Numbered from the stretch's first letter, positions 42,482 through 51,128 are shown. The stretch: DNA of 64,000 nt from Streptomyces sp. NBC_00286 (GCF_036173125.1 NZ_CP108054.1:310001-374000), one strand, 5' to 3'. The notes: generated from the sequence alone by a model not told the origin. Numbers and translations: made by a program.

Positions 42482-43518
42482 TCGAACACCACGCACGACG
42501 CCGCGGGCGCCTCGATGGAGCCGCCGCGGCGCGGGATGCCGGTGTCCTGGTCGAGCGCGAACCAGGTGACGTCGCCGGAGCGCTCGTTCGCCACGTACAG
42601 GAAGCGTCCCGAAGGGGCGAGGGCGAGCGCGCGCGGCCAGTTGCCGCCGCAGGGCACCGTGATGACCGGGCGAAGCTCGTCCGCGTCGGCCGCGAGCACG
42701 GAGAGGACGTCCTGGCCCCGGGTGGCGGTCCACACGAAGCGGCCGTCAGGTGAAACGACGATGCCCGAGGGGTACGCGTCGCCGTCCGGGGCGACCGGCA
42801 GCACCGGCGTCTCGCCGACCGGCCGCAGGGTGCCGTCAGCGGCGTCCCAGCGGCAGACGGTGACGGTGGGCGCGAGCTCGTTGACCACGTACGCGTGCTC
42901 GCCGTCCGGATGGAACGCGAGGTGGCGGGGCCCCGACCCGGGGCGCAGCGCGATCTCGCGGTGCACCTCGAGCGCCCCGTCCCGCAGCGCGCACACCCGT
43001 ACGGAGTCCGTGCCCAGGTCGACGCTCACGGCCCACCGCCCGCTCGGGTCGGGCTGCACCTGGTGGGCGTGCGGGCCCTGCTGACGCTGGGTGTGCGGGC
43101 CTGCGCCGGAGTGCTGGAGCACACCGGAGGCGGCGCTCTCCAGGGTGCCGTCCGCGCGGATGGGCACGGCGCTGACGCTGCCGGAGCCGTAGTTGGCGGT
43201 CAGGACGTGTCCGGCGTGCACGCAGAGGTGGGTGGGCCCGCTGCCGTCAACCGGGACCGGCGGGCCCGCGAGTTCCGGTTTGTCGCCCTTGACGCGGTAC
43301 GCGGCCACCGCGCCCTCGGCCGTCTCGACGACCGTGTAGAGCATGTCCCCGGTGGGCGACAGTGCGAGGTACGAAGGGTCGGGGACGCTGTCAACGCTGC
43401 TGAGAGCCGTCAGTGCGCCGCTGTCCTCGTCGAGGGCCGCGGTGAGGACACCGAGACCTCCAGCCGCCGTGAACGAGCCGATGAACGCACGCCGTTGCCG
43501 CCTGCCGCCGTCTGCCAC
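42478..43518 (-). CDS. Lactonase family beta-propeller protein (6-phosphogluconolactonase type)
   Basis: A 346-residue seven-bladed propeller of the Pgl/lactonase family. Motifs include YLALSPTGDMLYTVVE, THLCVHAGHVLTANYGSGSVSAVPI, PHAHQVQPDPSGRWAVSVDLGTDSV, RHLAFHPDGEHAYVVNEL and PSGIVVSPDGRFVWTATRG, which match the lactonase repeats. GSGPRHLAF contains the usual Arg/His pair. The substrate may be 6-phosphogluconolactone or another lactone. No signal peptide. Its stop codon lies in the 17-bp tandem repeat, so its last residues are repeat-influenced. Confidence 0.87.
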   Translation of the reverse strand: MADGGRRQRRAFIGSFTAAGGLGVLTAALDEDSGALTALSSVDSVPDPSYLALSPTGDMLYTVVETAEGAVAAYRVKGDKPELAGPPVPVDGSGPTHLCVHAGHVLTANYGSGSVSAVPIRADGTLESAASGVLQHSGAGPHTQRQQGPHAHQVQPDPSGRWAVSVDLGTDSVRVCALRDGALEVHREIALRPGSGPRHLAFHPDGEHAYVVNELAPTVTVCRWDAADGTLRPVGETPVLPVAPDGDAYPSGIVVSPDGRFVWTATRGQDVLSVLAADADELRPVITVPCGGNWPRALALAPSGRFLYVANERSGDVTWFALDQDTGIPRRGGSIEAPAASCVVFD

Positions 43519-43619
43519 TGCCGTCCCCTCTCGGTGCCGCGCTGTCGGGGCGACGGTAGCAGCAGACGATCAAAGGACTGGACCAAGCAGACCGCCCGTG
43601 TGACGGCTTGCGTGCGTGC

Positions 43620-45332
43620 TCAGGCCCTCGCCGTCGAGGAGCCCTGCAGCGGCGCGGCCAGAGCGGCCAGCGCGTGCTCCAGACTGTGGAGGTGGGCGAG
43701 AGCCTGGTCGGCTCCGCGGTCGTGGCTGGGCGTCCCTACGTCCTGCGCCCCCGCGGCCGGCACTCCCACGCCCGGCGTCCCCGCGGACGACGCCACGGCA
43801 CGTTCCGGCATCGCGCCGAGTCCGGCAAGCTCCGGTGCGGTGCGGTAGCGCTCCAAAGAGGCGCGGGGCTGGGACATTTGCGGTTCCGCCGCGATGCGGG
43901 TTCCCCCGGGTTCGAGCGAAGCCGAGAGCTTGGGCGCACGACCAGCCACGACGGACCCGTAGCTGACGCGCCGGGCTCTCAGCGGAGCGCTAAGCCCTTC
44001 GATCGCCGCCTCGACCCGTCCGCACGCCGCGGTGAGGCGGGCGTCGTGCGAGGCGTCGGGGTCGGCGGCGACGGCCGCGAGACCGCGTACCTCGCGGGCG
44101 CAGTCGTCGAGCAGCGCGAGCACCTGCCGGGCCCTGGCCTTGCGAGCCCGCATCGGGTTGAGCGGGTGGACCAGCGGGGCGAGCGCGAACCGTACCCGGC
44201 CGAGCAGCGCCTCCAACTCCGCGGCGGGCCGCGCGGGGTCGGCGTCCAGGTCACCGGCAAGGCGCCGGGCCGCCGCCGAGGTGCAGTCGTGTACGGCGTG
44301 CACGGCCCGCGCCACCCAGCGATCGGTCACCGCGTGCGTGGTGACCGGCAGGATCAGTGCGACGGCGAGCGCGGCACCGAGCGCACCGGCCGCGGTCTCG
44401 GCGAGACGCAGCCCCAGCAACCCCGGATGCAGCACGCCGAGGAGCCCGTACAGCAGGCCCGCCATGACGGTGACGAAGAACATCATCCAGCTGTACGAGA
44501 GCGCCGCCGTGTAGAAGATGCCCCACACGCACACGGCGACGATCACTGCCGTGGGCGTCGGCGCGCCGTGCAGCGGTACGGCGATCAGCAGCCCGGCAGC
44601 GATTCCGGTGACCGTGCCGACGAGGCGCCGGAAGCCGCGTACCAGCGTCTCGCCGCGGGAGGCCGTGTTGACGAAGATCCACCAGGCGGTGCCTACGGCC
44701 CAGTACCAGCGCTCGTGCGACAGGAACTGGCCCGCCGCCATCGCGAAGGCGCAGGCGGCCGTCGCTTGGAAGGCCTGCCGGGTGGTCGGCCGGGCGAGCC
44801 CGCGACCGTCGAGCGGGGCGGGAAGCGCCGGCGGCGGGGTACGTCGCTCGATGCACCACACGCCGAAGCGCACGGCCGAGGTGGCGGCCAGCGACAGGGC
44901 CATCGCGGCGTACAGCTGCGGCAGTTGACCGGGGACGGCGTGCAGGAACTGGGTGATGAAGAAGGTCATGAACGCGAAGATGCCGAGCGCGTGACCACGC
45001 GGCCCCCAGCGGCGGGCGTACACCCCGCAGAAGATCACGGCGAGCCAGACCGCGTCCCGCACGGCCGGCACCGAGTGCAGCACGGTGGCGAGGGCGAGCA
45101 CAGGGAAGCCGACGACGGGCAGCAGAGCAGTGGTGGCCGCCTGGCCGCGCACGGTCGGGTCGCCGACCGTGAACAGCGAGAGAAGCGCGGCGAGCCCGCC
45201 CGTGATCGAGGCGGGCAGCGAGAGCCCGGCGAGTTCGCAGGTCGTCACCGCGAGACCGACGCCGAGGACCGCCCGCAGCGCGAGCCGGAGCCGTACCAGC
45301 CCCGGATCCGGGGCCATGAACATCTTCTTCAC
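43620..45332 (-). CDS. FUSC family membrane protein
   Basis: About 570 residues of the fusaric acid resistance-like (FUSC) family, a two-half membrane protein. Two blocks of hydrophobic helices are seen: about 15-170 (RAVLGVGLAVTTCELAGLSLPASITGG and following) and about 210-370 (ERWYWAVGTAWWIFVNTASRGETLVRGFRRLVGTVTG). The second carries the conserved RGxxRxxGTxxG motif. The C-terminal 200 residues are soluble and helical. Near the end KLSASLEPGGTR is encoded by a streptomycete repeat copy. The GTG start, or ATG 9 bases later, is uncertain. Divergent from the AsnC-type gene, which may have regulated it. Confidence 0.85.
   Translation of the reverse strand: MKKMFMAPDPGLVRLRLALRAVLGVGLAVTTCELAGLSLPASITGGLAALLSLFTVGDPTVRGQAATTALLPVVGFPVLALATVLHSVPAVRDAVWLAVIFCGVYARRWGPRGHALGIFAFMTFFITQFLHAVPGQLPQLYAAMALSLAATSAVRFGVWCIERRTPPPALPAPLDGRGLARPTTRQAFQATAACAFAMAAGQFLSHERWYWAVGTAWWIFVNTASRGETLVRGFRRLVGTVTGIAAGLLIAVPLHGAPTPTAVIVAVCVWGIFYTAALSYSWMMFFVTVMAGLLYGLLGVLHPGLLGLRLAETAAGALGAALAVALILPVTTHAVTDRWVARAVHAVHDCTSAAARRLAGDLDADPARPAAELEALLGRVRFALAPLVHPLNPMRARKARARQVLALLDDCAREVRGLAAVAADPDASHDARLTAACGRVEAAIEGLSAPLRARRVSYGSVVAGRAPKLSASLEPGGTRIAAEPQMSQPRASLERYRTAPELAGLGAMPERAVASSAGTPGVGVPAAGAQDVGTPSHDRGADQALAHLHSLEHALAALAAPLQGSSTARA
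43899..43934. repeat. Partial streptomycete repeat inside the FUSC gene
   Basis: GGTTCCCCCGGGTTCGAGCG at the left, followed by AAGCCGAGAGCTTGGG, has the same GAGCGAAGC-GAGA core and flanking C- and G-tracts as the three copies in the XdhC-type gene. It lies in the soluble tail of the protein and keeps the frame open. Confidence 0.55.
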
Positions 45333-45444
45333 CACAACGACCTTCTGGACATGGGAATGGCGCCGCGGGTCCGGTTCCGGCTTCCTTGCCGTCCGGCGCT
45401 TCACGACGCCATGTACAGCCACAAGGTAAGCGAGGGGAGGGCAG

Positions 45445-45475
45445 TGGCTCAACAGGCTCGCGATCGGCTGAGCCA
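45445..45475. promoter_or_regulatory. Inverted repeat TGGCTCA-N17-TGAGCCA
   Basis: Perfect 7-base arms around 17 bases, in the divergent region of the FUSC and AsnC-type genes, about 50 bases before the latter's start. Lrp/AsnC regulators often bind such spaced sites at their own promoters; the gene itself is broken here. Confidence 0.45.
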
Positions 45476-45525
45476 TTGGTACAGTCGGGGGCGATCAGCC
45501 CAGACCGCAGGGAGGCCAACGGACC

Positions 45526-46001
45526 ATGGCCGTCGACGCACTCGACACCCGCATCCTGCGACTGCTCCTGGAGCAGCCCCGCACCAGCGTCCGCGAGTAC
45601 GCCCGCACCCTCGGCATCGCCCGCGGCACGCTCCAGGCCCGGCTCGACCGCATGGAACGCGACGGCGTGATCACCGGCACGGGCCCCTCCCTCTCCCCCG
45701 CCGCGCTCGGCCACCCCGTGCTCGCCTTCGTGCACATCGAGGTCACGCAGGGCCATCTCGACGAGGTGGGCGACGCCCTGGCCGCAGTACCGGGATCATC
45801 GAGGCGTTCTCGATCACCGGCGGCGGTGACCTGCTGACCCGGGTCGTCGCGCGCGACAACGCCCATCTGGAGGATGTGATCCAGGCGCTGATCAGCCTGC
45901 CGGCCGTGGTCCGCACCCGTACGGAGGTGGCGCTGCGGGAGCGCGTTCCGCACCGGCTGCTGCCGCTCGTGGAGGCGGTCGGGCGCGCGGCCAAGAACTG
46001 A
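45526..46001 (+). pseudogene. Lrp/AsnC family regulator broken by a frameshift
   Basis: The first 90 or so codons encode the HTH (ALDTRILRLLLEQPRTSVREYARTLGIARGTLQARLDRMERDGVI) and the start of the ligand-binding domain, ending in AAVPG. The next frame then continues IIEAFSITGGGDLLTRVVARDNAHLEDVIQALISLPAVVRTRTEVALRE to the stop. Adding one base at GGG near 45792-45795 restores a single 158-residue AsnC-type protein of normal length. The sequence as given therefore lacks one base, by a true mutation or a reading error. The GTG/ATG start follows GGGAGG. It is divergent from the FUSC gene. Confidence 0.88.
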
Positions 46002-46006
46002 CCGGT

Positions 46007-46035
46007 GACGCCAAAAGACCAGACGCCAAAAGACC
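46007..46035. repeat. Tandem GACGCCAAAAGACC duplication
   Basis: A 14-base unit occurs twice with one base between (period 15), directly after the broken AsnC gene and before the HAD gene. It looks like a recent slippage duplication. Confidence 0.75.
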
Positions 46036-46093
46036 GATCGGCGGCCGAGAGCAGTTCAACGGCCGATAACCCGCCCTTGGCATCCTGGAAGCC

Positions 46094-46789
46094 ATGAGCA
46101 CTCTCGGCGGCACCGCGGTCATCTTCGATCTCGACGGCACACTCGTGGACAGCGAGCCCAACTACTACGAGGCAGGACGTCAGACGCTCGCCGAGCACGG
46201 CGTCACGGATTTCACCTGGACGGACTTCGAGGAGTACGTCGGCATCAGCACCGCGGAGACGGTCGCTCACTGGAAGGAGCGATACGCCCTCGAGGCCCCG
46301 CGGGACGTGCTGCTCGCGGAGAAGAACCGGCGCTACCTGACGCTGGCCCGCACCGCCACGCACGTCTATCCGGAGATGCGGAAGTTCGTGGAGCTGCTGG
46401 CCGCCGAGGGCGTACGTATGGCCGTGGCCTCGGGTTCCTCGCGGGAGGCCATCGAGGCGATCCTGGCGGGCACAGGCCTGGACGCCTCGCTGCGCACCGT
46501 CGTCTCGGCCGAGGAGGTCGACCGGGGCAAGCCCGCTCCGGACGTCTTCTTGGAGGCGGGACGCCGACTGGGAGCGGCCCCGGCGGACTGTGTGGTCCTC
46601 GAGGACGCCGCTCCGGGCGCGGCGGCGGCGCACGCGGCCGGGATGCGCTGCATCGCGATCCCGTACCTGGCGGCGCAGGCCGACGACCCGGCGTTCGCCA
46701 CGGCCGGGTTGCTGCTGCGCGACGGCCAGAGCGAGTTCACGGCGCGGGCCGCGTACGACTGGCTCGTACGCTCGGCTGCGTCGTCCTGA
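46094..46789 (+). CDS. HAD family hydrolase (beta-phosphoglucomutase-like)
   Basis: A 231-residue HAD phosphatase of the beta-phosphoglucomutase-like subgroup. Motif I is IFDLDGTLVDSEP with both aspartates, motif II is AVASGSSREAI, motif III is the Lys in RGKPAPDVFLEAGRRLG, and motif IV is CVVLEDAAPGAAAAHAAGM. The cap lies between about 15 and 85. Substrates include sugar phosphates; none can be assigned. The complete DxD distinguishes it from the DFS-type HAD near 30.5 kb. Confidence 0.92.
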   Translation: MSTLGGTAVIFDLDGTLVDSEPNYYEAGRQTLAEHGVTDFTWTDFEEYVGISTAETVAHWKERYALEAPRDVLLAEKNRRYLTLARTATHVYPEMRKFVELLAAEGVRMAVASGSSREAIEAILAGTGLDASLRTVVSAEEVDRGKPAPDVFLEAGRRLGAAPADCVVLEDAAPGAAAAHAAGMRCIAIPYLAAQADDPAFATAGLLLRDGQSEFTARAAYDWLVRSAASS

Positions 46790-46814
46790 TCTGGCGCCCC
46801 TCGGCCCTCTTGGT

Positions 46815-48005
46815 TCAAGGCTGGAAGAGGATCTTCACCGCTTCCTCCTGCTTGCGCTGGAAGATCTCGTACGCGTGCGGCGCCTCCTCCAGCGGAAGCC
46901 GGTGGGTGGCGAAGCCGTCGACTCCTAGCGGGTCCTCGTCGGTGAGCAGCGGCAGGATGTCGTCGACCCAGCGCCGTACGTTCGCCTGGCCCATCCGGAG
47001 CTGGATCTGCTTGTCGAACATCGTCATCAGCGGCAGCGGCGAGGCCATGCCGCCGTAGACCCCGCTCAGCGAGATCGTGCCGCCGCGCCGCACCAGTTCG
47101 ATGGCGGTGAGGAGCGCGGCCAGCCGGTCGGTGCCGGCCCGTTCGGCGAGCCGGGCGGCCCACGCGCGGGGCAGCATCGCGGACATCTGCTGAGCGGTCC
47201 GTCCTACGGGACTGCCGTGGGCCTCCGTTCCCACCGCGTCGATCACGGCGTCGGGCCCACGGCCGTCGGTCCGGTCGCGGATCTCCTCGATGAGTTCCTT
47301 GCGTCCCTCGTACCGCCGCAGGTCGTACGTCTCCACGCCCCGCTCGCGCGCCCGGCGCAGCCGCTCCGACACCAGGTCGACGCCCATGACGATCTCGGCC
47401 CGCTGGAGCCGGGCGATCCTGCAGCACATGTCGCCGATCGGTCCGAGGCCGAGGACGGCGACGGATCCGCCGGGCGGGATGTCGGCGTACTGCACGGCCT
47501 GCCAGGCCGTCGGCAAGACGTCCGAGAGATAGACGTAGCGGTCGTCCGGCGGCCCGTCCGGTACCTTGATCGGCCCGAACTGCGCCTGCGGGACCCGCAG
47601 ATACTCGGCCTGGGCGCCCGGCACGCCGCCGTACAGCCTGGTGTAGCCGAACAGCGCCGCGCCCATGCCCGAGTCGTGCACCTGGGTGGTCTCGCACTGC
47701 GTGGGCAGCCCGGCGCCGCACATCCAGCAGTGCCCGCAGGCGATCTGGAAGGGCACGACGACCCGGTCGCCCGGCTTCAGCCCGGTCACCTCGGAGCCGA
47801 CTTCCTCGACCACGCCGATGGGCTCGTGCCCGAGGATGTCGCCCGGTGTCATGAACGGGGTGAGCACTTCGTACAGATGCAGATCGGAGCCGCAGAGCCC
47901 GCTGGAGGTGATGCGTACGATCGCGTCCGTCGGTTCCTCGATCTCCGGGACGGGTACGGTCTCCACCCGTACTTCGCGCTTGCCCTGCCAGGTCACGGCC
48001 CTCAT
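46815..48005 (-). CDS. Zinc-dependent alcohol dehydrogenase family protein
   Basis: A 396-residue medium-chain dehydrogenase. Catalytic zinc ligands are in SSGLCGSDLHLYE (Cys) and GHEPIGVVEEVG (His-Glu). Structural zinc is held by the four cysteines of CGHCWMCGAGLPTQC. The Rossmann loop is VAVLGLGPIGDMCCRIARL. The form resembles formaldehyde dehydrogenase-like or glutathione-independent enzymes with an extended insert. The substrate is unknown. It lies 141 bp after the epimerase gene on the same strand, and GGGAG sits 5 bases before the ATG. Confidence 0.92.
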   Translation of the reverse strand: MRAVTWQGKREVRVETVPVPEIEEPTDAIVRITSSGLCGSDLHLYEVLTPFMTPGDILGHEPIGVVEEVGSEVTGLKPGDRVVVPFQIACGHCWMCGAGLPTQCETTQVHDSGMGAALFGYTRLYGGVPGAQAEYLRVPQAQFGPIKVPDGPPDDRYVYLSDVLPTAWQAVQYADIPPGGSVAVLGLGPIGDMCCRIARLQRAEIVMGVDLVSERLRRARERGVETYDLRRYEGRKELIEEIRDRTDGRGPDAVIDAVGTEAHGSPVGRTAQQMSAMLPRAWAARLAERAGTDRLAALLTAIELVRRGGTISLSGVYGGMASPLPLMTMFDKQIQLRMGQANVRRWVDDILPLLTDEDPLGVDGFATHRLPLEEAPHAYEIFQRKQEEAVKILFQP

Positions 48006-48146
48006 CGTGCGCTCCCTTCACCGCTGCTCGTCGGCTGCCCCGGCCGCCGGCTGCTCGCCCGGCTGCTCGTCGTCGCCGGAGGCGCTCGGCGAGTACCCGC
48101 CTTCGCGACGCTCATCCGCTGAAGGGCTCACCTCCGAGGGGCCGGG

Positions 48147-49175
48147 TCAGCCGACCTTCGCGCCCGCCAGCGGGGCGGTCTCCTCGCCGGCGCCCTCGCG
48201 CATGCCCTGCAGGACTTCCTCGACCGCCTCGATCGCGGTGTACCGCGGCCGCCAGCCCAGTTCGTGGCGGGCCCGAGTGCAGTCCATGAGGGGCAGCCGC
48301 AGCACCGCGTCGAACAGCTGCGGCGAAGCGGGCACCAGGTGCAGACCCCAGGCCGCGGCGAGCGCGGACCGCGCCGCCTTGCGGGGCATCCGCACCAGCC
48401 GGGAGTGGAACAGCTCACCCAACACCTCGGCGTCCAGCGGCGGTTCGGCCGCCAGGTTGAAGGCGCCACGGACATCGCTGGTCACGGCGAGCCGGTACGC
48501 CTCGGCCGCGTCCTCGGTGTGCAGCGCCTGTACGCGCAATCCGCGGACGTCCGGCAGCACGGGCAGCAGCTCCGGCCGGGCCAGCGGTCCCGGCTTGAAG
48601 CGCCCGGCGAACAGACGGCGCTGCTGGCTCCCCGACTCCTCCTTGAACAGGAAGGCGGGCCGCATACGGACCACGCGCGTCTCCGGCCGCTCATACTCGA
48701 AGGTGTCCAACACCCGCTCCACATAGGCCTTTTCACGGCAGTACGCCGCTTCCGGCCAGCCATGCGTCGGCCATGACTCGTCCACGGCACGCTCCCTCGG
48801 ACCCGGCGAGTAGGCGCCCACCGAGGAGGCGTACACCAGCGTCGGCACCTTGGCGGTGGCCGCCGCGTGGAACACCTTCACGCTGCCGAGCACATTGGTG
48901 CGCCAGGTGACCGCCGGGTCCCGGGCGGGCTGGAGCTTCCAGGCCAGGTGGACGACGGCGTCGGCTCCCTCGAAGTGCTTGGTCAGCTCGGACTCCGCTG
49001 TCAGATCCACCGCGGCCCACTTTGCCGACGACACCGGCGGCTCGTCGGGCAGCCTGCGCGCGATGCCGAGTACGGAGTCCACCTGCGGATCCTCGCTCAG
49101 AAGACGCATCACGCTGGTGCCCACGTTCCCGGTGGCACCGGTGACGACGACCCGCAGTCCGGTTGCACTGCTCAT
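48147..49175 (-). CDS. NAD-dependent epimerase/dehydratase (extended SDR)
   Basis: A 342-residue extended-SDR protein. The cofactor loop is VVVTGATGNVGTSVMRLL (TGATGxxG), followed by VDLTAES and VHLAWKLQPARD, then VYASSVGAYSPGP and the YCREK (YxxxK) catalytic pair. TRVVRMRPAFLFKEESGSQQRRLFAGR and LGWRPRYTAIEAVEEVLQGM complete it. It probably alters a nucleotide sugar or other hydroxyl compound. GGAGAGGAG lies before the ATG. It may be co-transcribed with the alcohol dehydrogenase downstream. Confidence 0.9.
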   Translation of the reverse strand: MSSATGLRVVVTGATGNVGTSVMRLLSEDPQVDSVLGIARRLPDEPPVSSAKWAAVDLTAESELTKHFEGADAVVHLAWKLQPARDPAVTWRTNVLGSVKVFHAAATAKVPTLVYASSVGAYSPGPRERAVDESWPTHGWPEAAYCREKAYVERVLDTFEYERPETRVVRMRPAFLFKEESGSQQRRLFAGRFKPGPLARPELLPVLPDVRGLRVQALHTEDAAEAYRLAVTSDVRGAFNLAAEPPLDAEVLGELFHSRLVRMPRKAARSALAAAWGLHLVPASPQLFDAVLRLPLMDCTRARHELGWRPRYTAIEAVEEVLQGMREGAGEETAPLAGAKVG

Positions 49176-49329
49176 GATCGGCTCCTCTCCTGGCTCCGTC
49201 ACCGTGACGCGTTCCCCCTGCGCGGGAGGCAAACGTGGTGGCAGCGTGGGGGCGCACCAACCGTGGATCCGCATCACGCGGCCGTGCACCATATGAGGAA
49301 CGCGAAGATCGCGACCAGCAGGAGGACTT

Positions 49330-49755
49330 ATGTCGAAGCCGCCGCTCCCGGACGCCGCCGTCGCCATGCTGAAGAAGCCCAACCCGGCTGTCATCGCCAC
49401 GGTGCGCTCCGACGGGCAGCCGGTGTCCGCGGCCACCTGGTACCTCTGGGAGGACGACGGGCGAGTACTGGTCAACATGGACGAGGGCCGCAAGCGGCTC
49501 GATCATCTGCGCAACGACCCGCGGGTCACGCTCACGGTGCTCGACGAGGGCAACTGGTACACGCATGTCACGCTCATCGGCCGGGTGGTCGAAATCCGCG
49601 ACGACGAGGGCCTGGCCGACATCGACCGCTTGTCCCGGCACTATGGCGGTCGCCCGTACCCGCAACGGAACCGTGCCCGGGTCAGCGCCTGGCTGGAGAT
49701 CGACCGCTGGCACGGCTGGGGCAAACTCCGGGACAGCAGCCAGGCGGCCGGTTGA
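49330..49755 (+). CDS. PPOX-class F420-dependent oxidoreductase
   Basis: A 141-residue split-barrel protein of the pyridoxamine-phosphate-oxidase-like, F420-binding class. Key blocks are NPAVIATVRSDGQPVSAATWYLWEDDGRVLVNMDEGRKRLDHLRNDPRVTLTVLDEGNW and VVEIRDDEGLADIDRLSRHYGG, where KR and W/Y residues contact the deazaflavin. Such enzymes reduce quinones, biliverdin or polycyclic compounds; the substrate here is unknown. AGGAGG lies 4 bases before the ATG. It converges on the TetR gene with a 24-bp gap. Confidence 0.9.
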   Translation: MSKPPLPDAAVAMLKKPNPAVIATVRSDGQPVSAATWYLWEDDGRVLVNMDEGRKRLDHLRNDPRVTLTVLDEGNWYTHVTLIGRVVEIRDDEGLADIDRLSRHYGGRPYPQRNRARVSAWLEIDRWHGWGKLRDSSQAAG

Positions 49756-49779
49756 GCATCGCCCCTCGACGGCGCCCGC

Positions 49780-50358
49780 TCAGCGCCCCGGAGCGCCGGC
49801 GCGCAGGCCGTCCATGACGAGGTCCATGAGTCGCCCGGCGCGGTCCTGCCAGTCCCCCTGGGGATCGATGTGCCAGAGGCCGGTGATGGCGAGGATGAAG
49901 TCGTCGAGTGTCACCCCGGGGCGGATGGTGCCGGCCTCTTCGTTCGCCTTCAGCAGGAGCGCGACGGCCTCGCTCACGGGGCCGTGCCCCGGTCGCGCAG
50001 GCCCCCCGGGCGCACTGGTCGCTTTGCTCATGGCGTCGGCCAACCCCGCCTTGGCCATGGCGTACTCGGCCAGGCGGTCCATCCACTCGCGCAGCGCCTG
50101 GTCCGGTGCGCGGGTCTGCAGCAACTGGGCCGCGGCGTCGGCGACCTGCTGCATTTCGTGGCGATACACCTCCAGGACGAGAGCTTCGCGGCTGGGGAAG
50201 TTCCGGTAGAACGTGCCCTGCCCGACCCCCGCCTTCTTCGCGATCGAACTCAGCGGAGCATCTGCTGAACGGGTCAGCTCCACCAGGGCCACTTCAAGGA
50301 TGCGCTCGCGATTCCGTTGCGCGTCCGAGCGCATTGGCGCGTCATTTCTGTCCTGCAC
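49780..50358 (-). CDS. TetR/AcrR family regulator
   Basis: A 192-residue TetR protein. The HTH is RNRERILEVALVELTRSADAPLSSIAKKAGVGQGTFYRNFPSREALVLEVYRHEM, of the type that regulates efflux pumps or SDR/reductase genes. The C-terminal helical pocket contains RPGVTLDDFILAITGLW. The GTG start has GGAGG 4 bases before it; an ATG eight codons later is also possible. It is divergent from the molybdenum hydroxylase operon, and two palindromes between the genes match the usual TetR design. Confidence 0.92.
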   Translation of the reverse strand: MQDRNDAPMRSDAQRNRERILEVALVELTRSADAPLSSIAKKAGVGQGTFYRNFPSREALVLEVYRHEMQQVADAAAQLLQTRAPDQALREWMDRLAEYAMAKAGLADAMSKATSAPGGPARPGHGPVSEAVALLLKANEEAGTIRPGVTLDDFILAITGLWHIDPQGDWQDRAGRLMDLVMDGLRAGAPGR

Positions 50359-50401
50359 CCGTCCTCCTTCCAGGAATCACGTCAGGGCCTCCCTTGCTAA
50401 G

Positions 50402-50445
50402 CGGACAACTGGCCGTTAGGTTTCTGACTACCGGACAGTTGTCCG
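50402..50445. promoter_or_regulatory. Two TetR-type operators between the TetR and Mo-hydroxylase genes
   Basis: CGGACA-GT-TGTCCG (50432-50445) is a perfect 14-bp palindrome. CGGACA-AC-TGGCCG (50402-50415), 30 bp away, differs at one base in the second arm. Read together, TAAGCGGACAACTG (50398-50411) and CAGTTGTCCGCTTA (50436-50449) also form a perfect 14-base inverted repeat. The pair sits about 40 and 110 bp from the two divergent starts, which suits repression of both directions. Confidence 0.75.
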
Positions 50446-50558
50446 CTTAAGTCCACTCTAACCGCGGACACCCCTGCGCGAACGGCCGGAACTGTTCGCC
50501 GACCCGCATTGTCCCGTCCGGCTTCGACGCGCACCACCCACGCGAAGGAAGGCCGACC

Positions 50559-51128
50559 ATGACCCCAGTTCCCCCGACGTACAGCGCCATTATCCTCAAC
50601 ATCAATGGCGAGAAGTACACCCTGCCCGTCGACCACCGCACCACCCTGCTCGACGCACTGCGCGAGCATCTCGACCTGACAGGTACCAAGAAAGGCTGCG
50701 ACCAAGGTCAGTGTGGTGCCTGCACGTTACTGATCGACGGACGCCGTGCCGTCTCGTGTCTCCAGCTCGCGGTGGCCGCCGAGGGGCGTGAGATCACCAC
50801 CATCGAAGGCGTCGCCGAGGGCCAGCAACTGCATCCCGTACAGCAGGCGTTCCTCGATCTCGACGGCTACCAGTGCGGCTACTGCACTCCGGGCCAGATC
50901 TGTTCGGCCCTCGGCGTGATCGAGGAACACGCGGCGGGCTGGCCGAGCGCCGTCACCGATGACGTACGACCCGAAGCGGGGCCCCCACCGCTCAGCGCGG
51001 ACGAGATCCGGGAGCGGATGAGCGGCAACCTGTGCCGCTGCGGCGCGTACGTGTCCATCGTGCAGGCAGTCGCACAGGCGGCAGAGGCGCAGACGACCGA
51101 GGCCGAGGCCGAGGAGGCAGCCGCATGA
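50559..51128 (+). CDS. 2Fe-2S subunit of a molybdenum hydroxylase (PaoA/YagT-like; TTA codon)
   Basis: A 189-residue iron-sulfur subunit of the xanthine-dehydrogenase/aldehyde-oxidoreductase family. The N-terminal plant-type cluster is bound by Cys47, 52, 55 and 67 (KKGCDQGQCGACTL...AVSC), and the C-terminal helical cluster by QCGYCTPGQ and CRCG. Codon 57 (Leu) is TTA at 50727-50729, so its translation needs the bldA tRNA. It lacks a Tat signal, unlike E. coli PaoA, so the enzyme stays in the cytoplasm. It overlaps the FAD subunit gene by 4 bp (ATGA) and lies behind TetR-type palindromes. Confidence 0.93.
   Translation: MTPVPPTYSAIILNINGEKYTLPVDHRTTLLDALREHLDLTGTKKGCDQGQCGACTLLIDGRRAVSCLQLAVAAEGREITTIEGVAEGQQLHPVQQAFLDLDGYQCGYCTPGQICSALGVIEEHAAGWPSAVTDDVRPEAGPPPLSADEIRERMSGNLCRCGAYVSIVQAVAQAAEAQTTEAEAEEAAA

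Noticed and set aside
43608..46001. A single 797-codon plus-strand frame across the FUSC and AsnC region
   Set aside because: Most of it is antisense to the FUSC gene. Only the last 70 codons are real, as the second half of the frameshifted AsnC gene.
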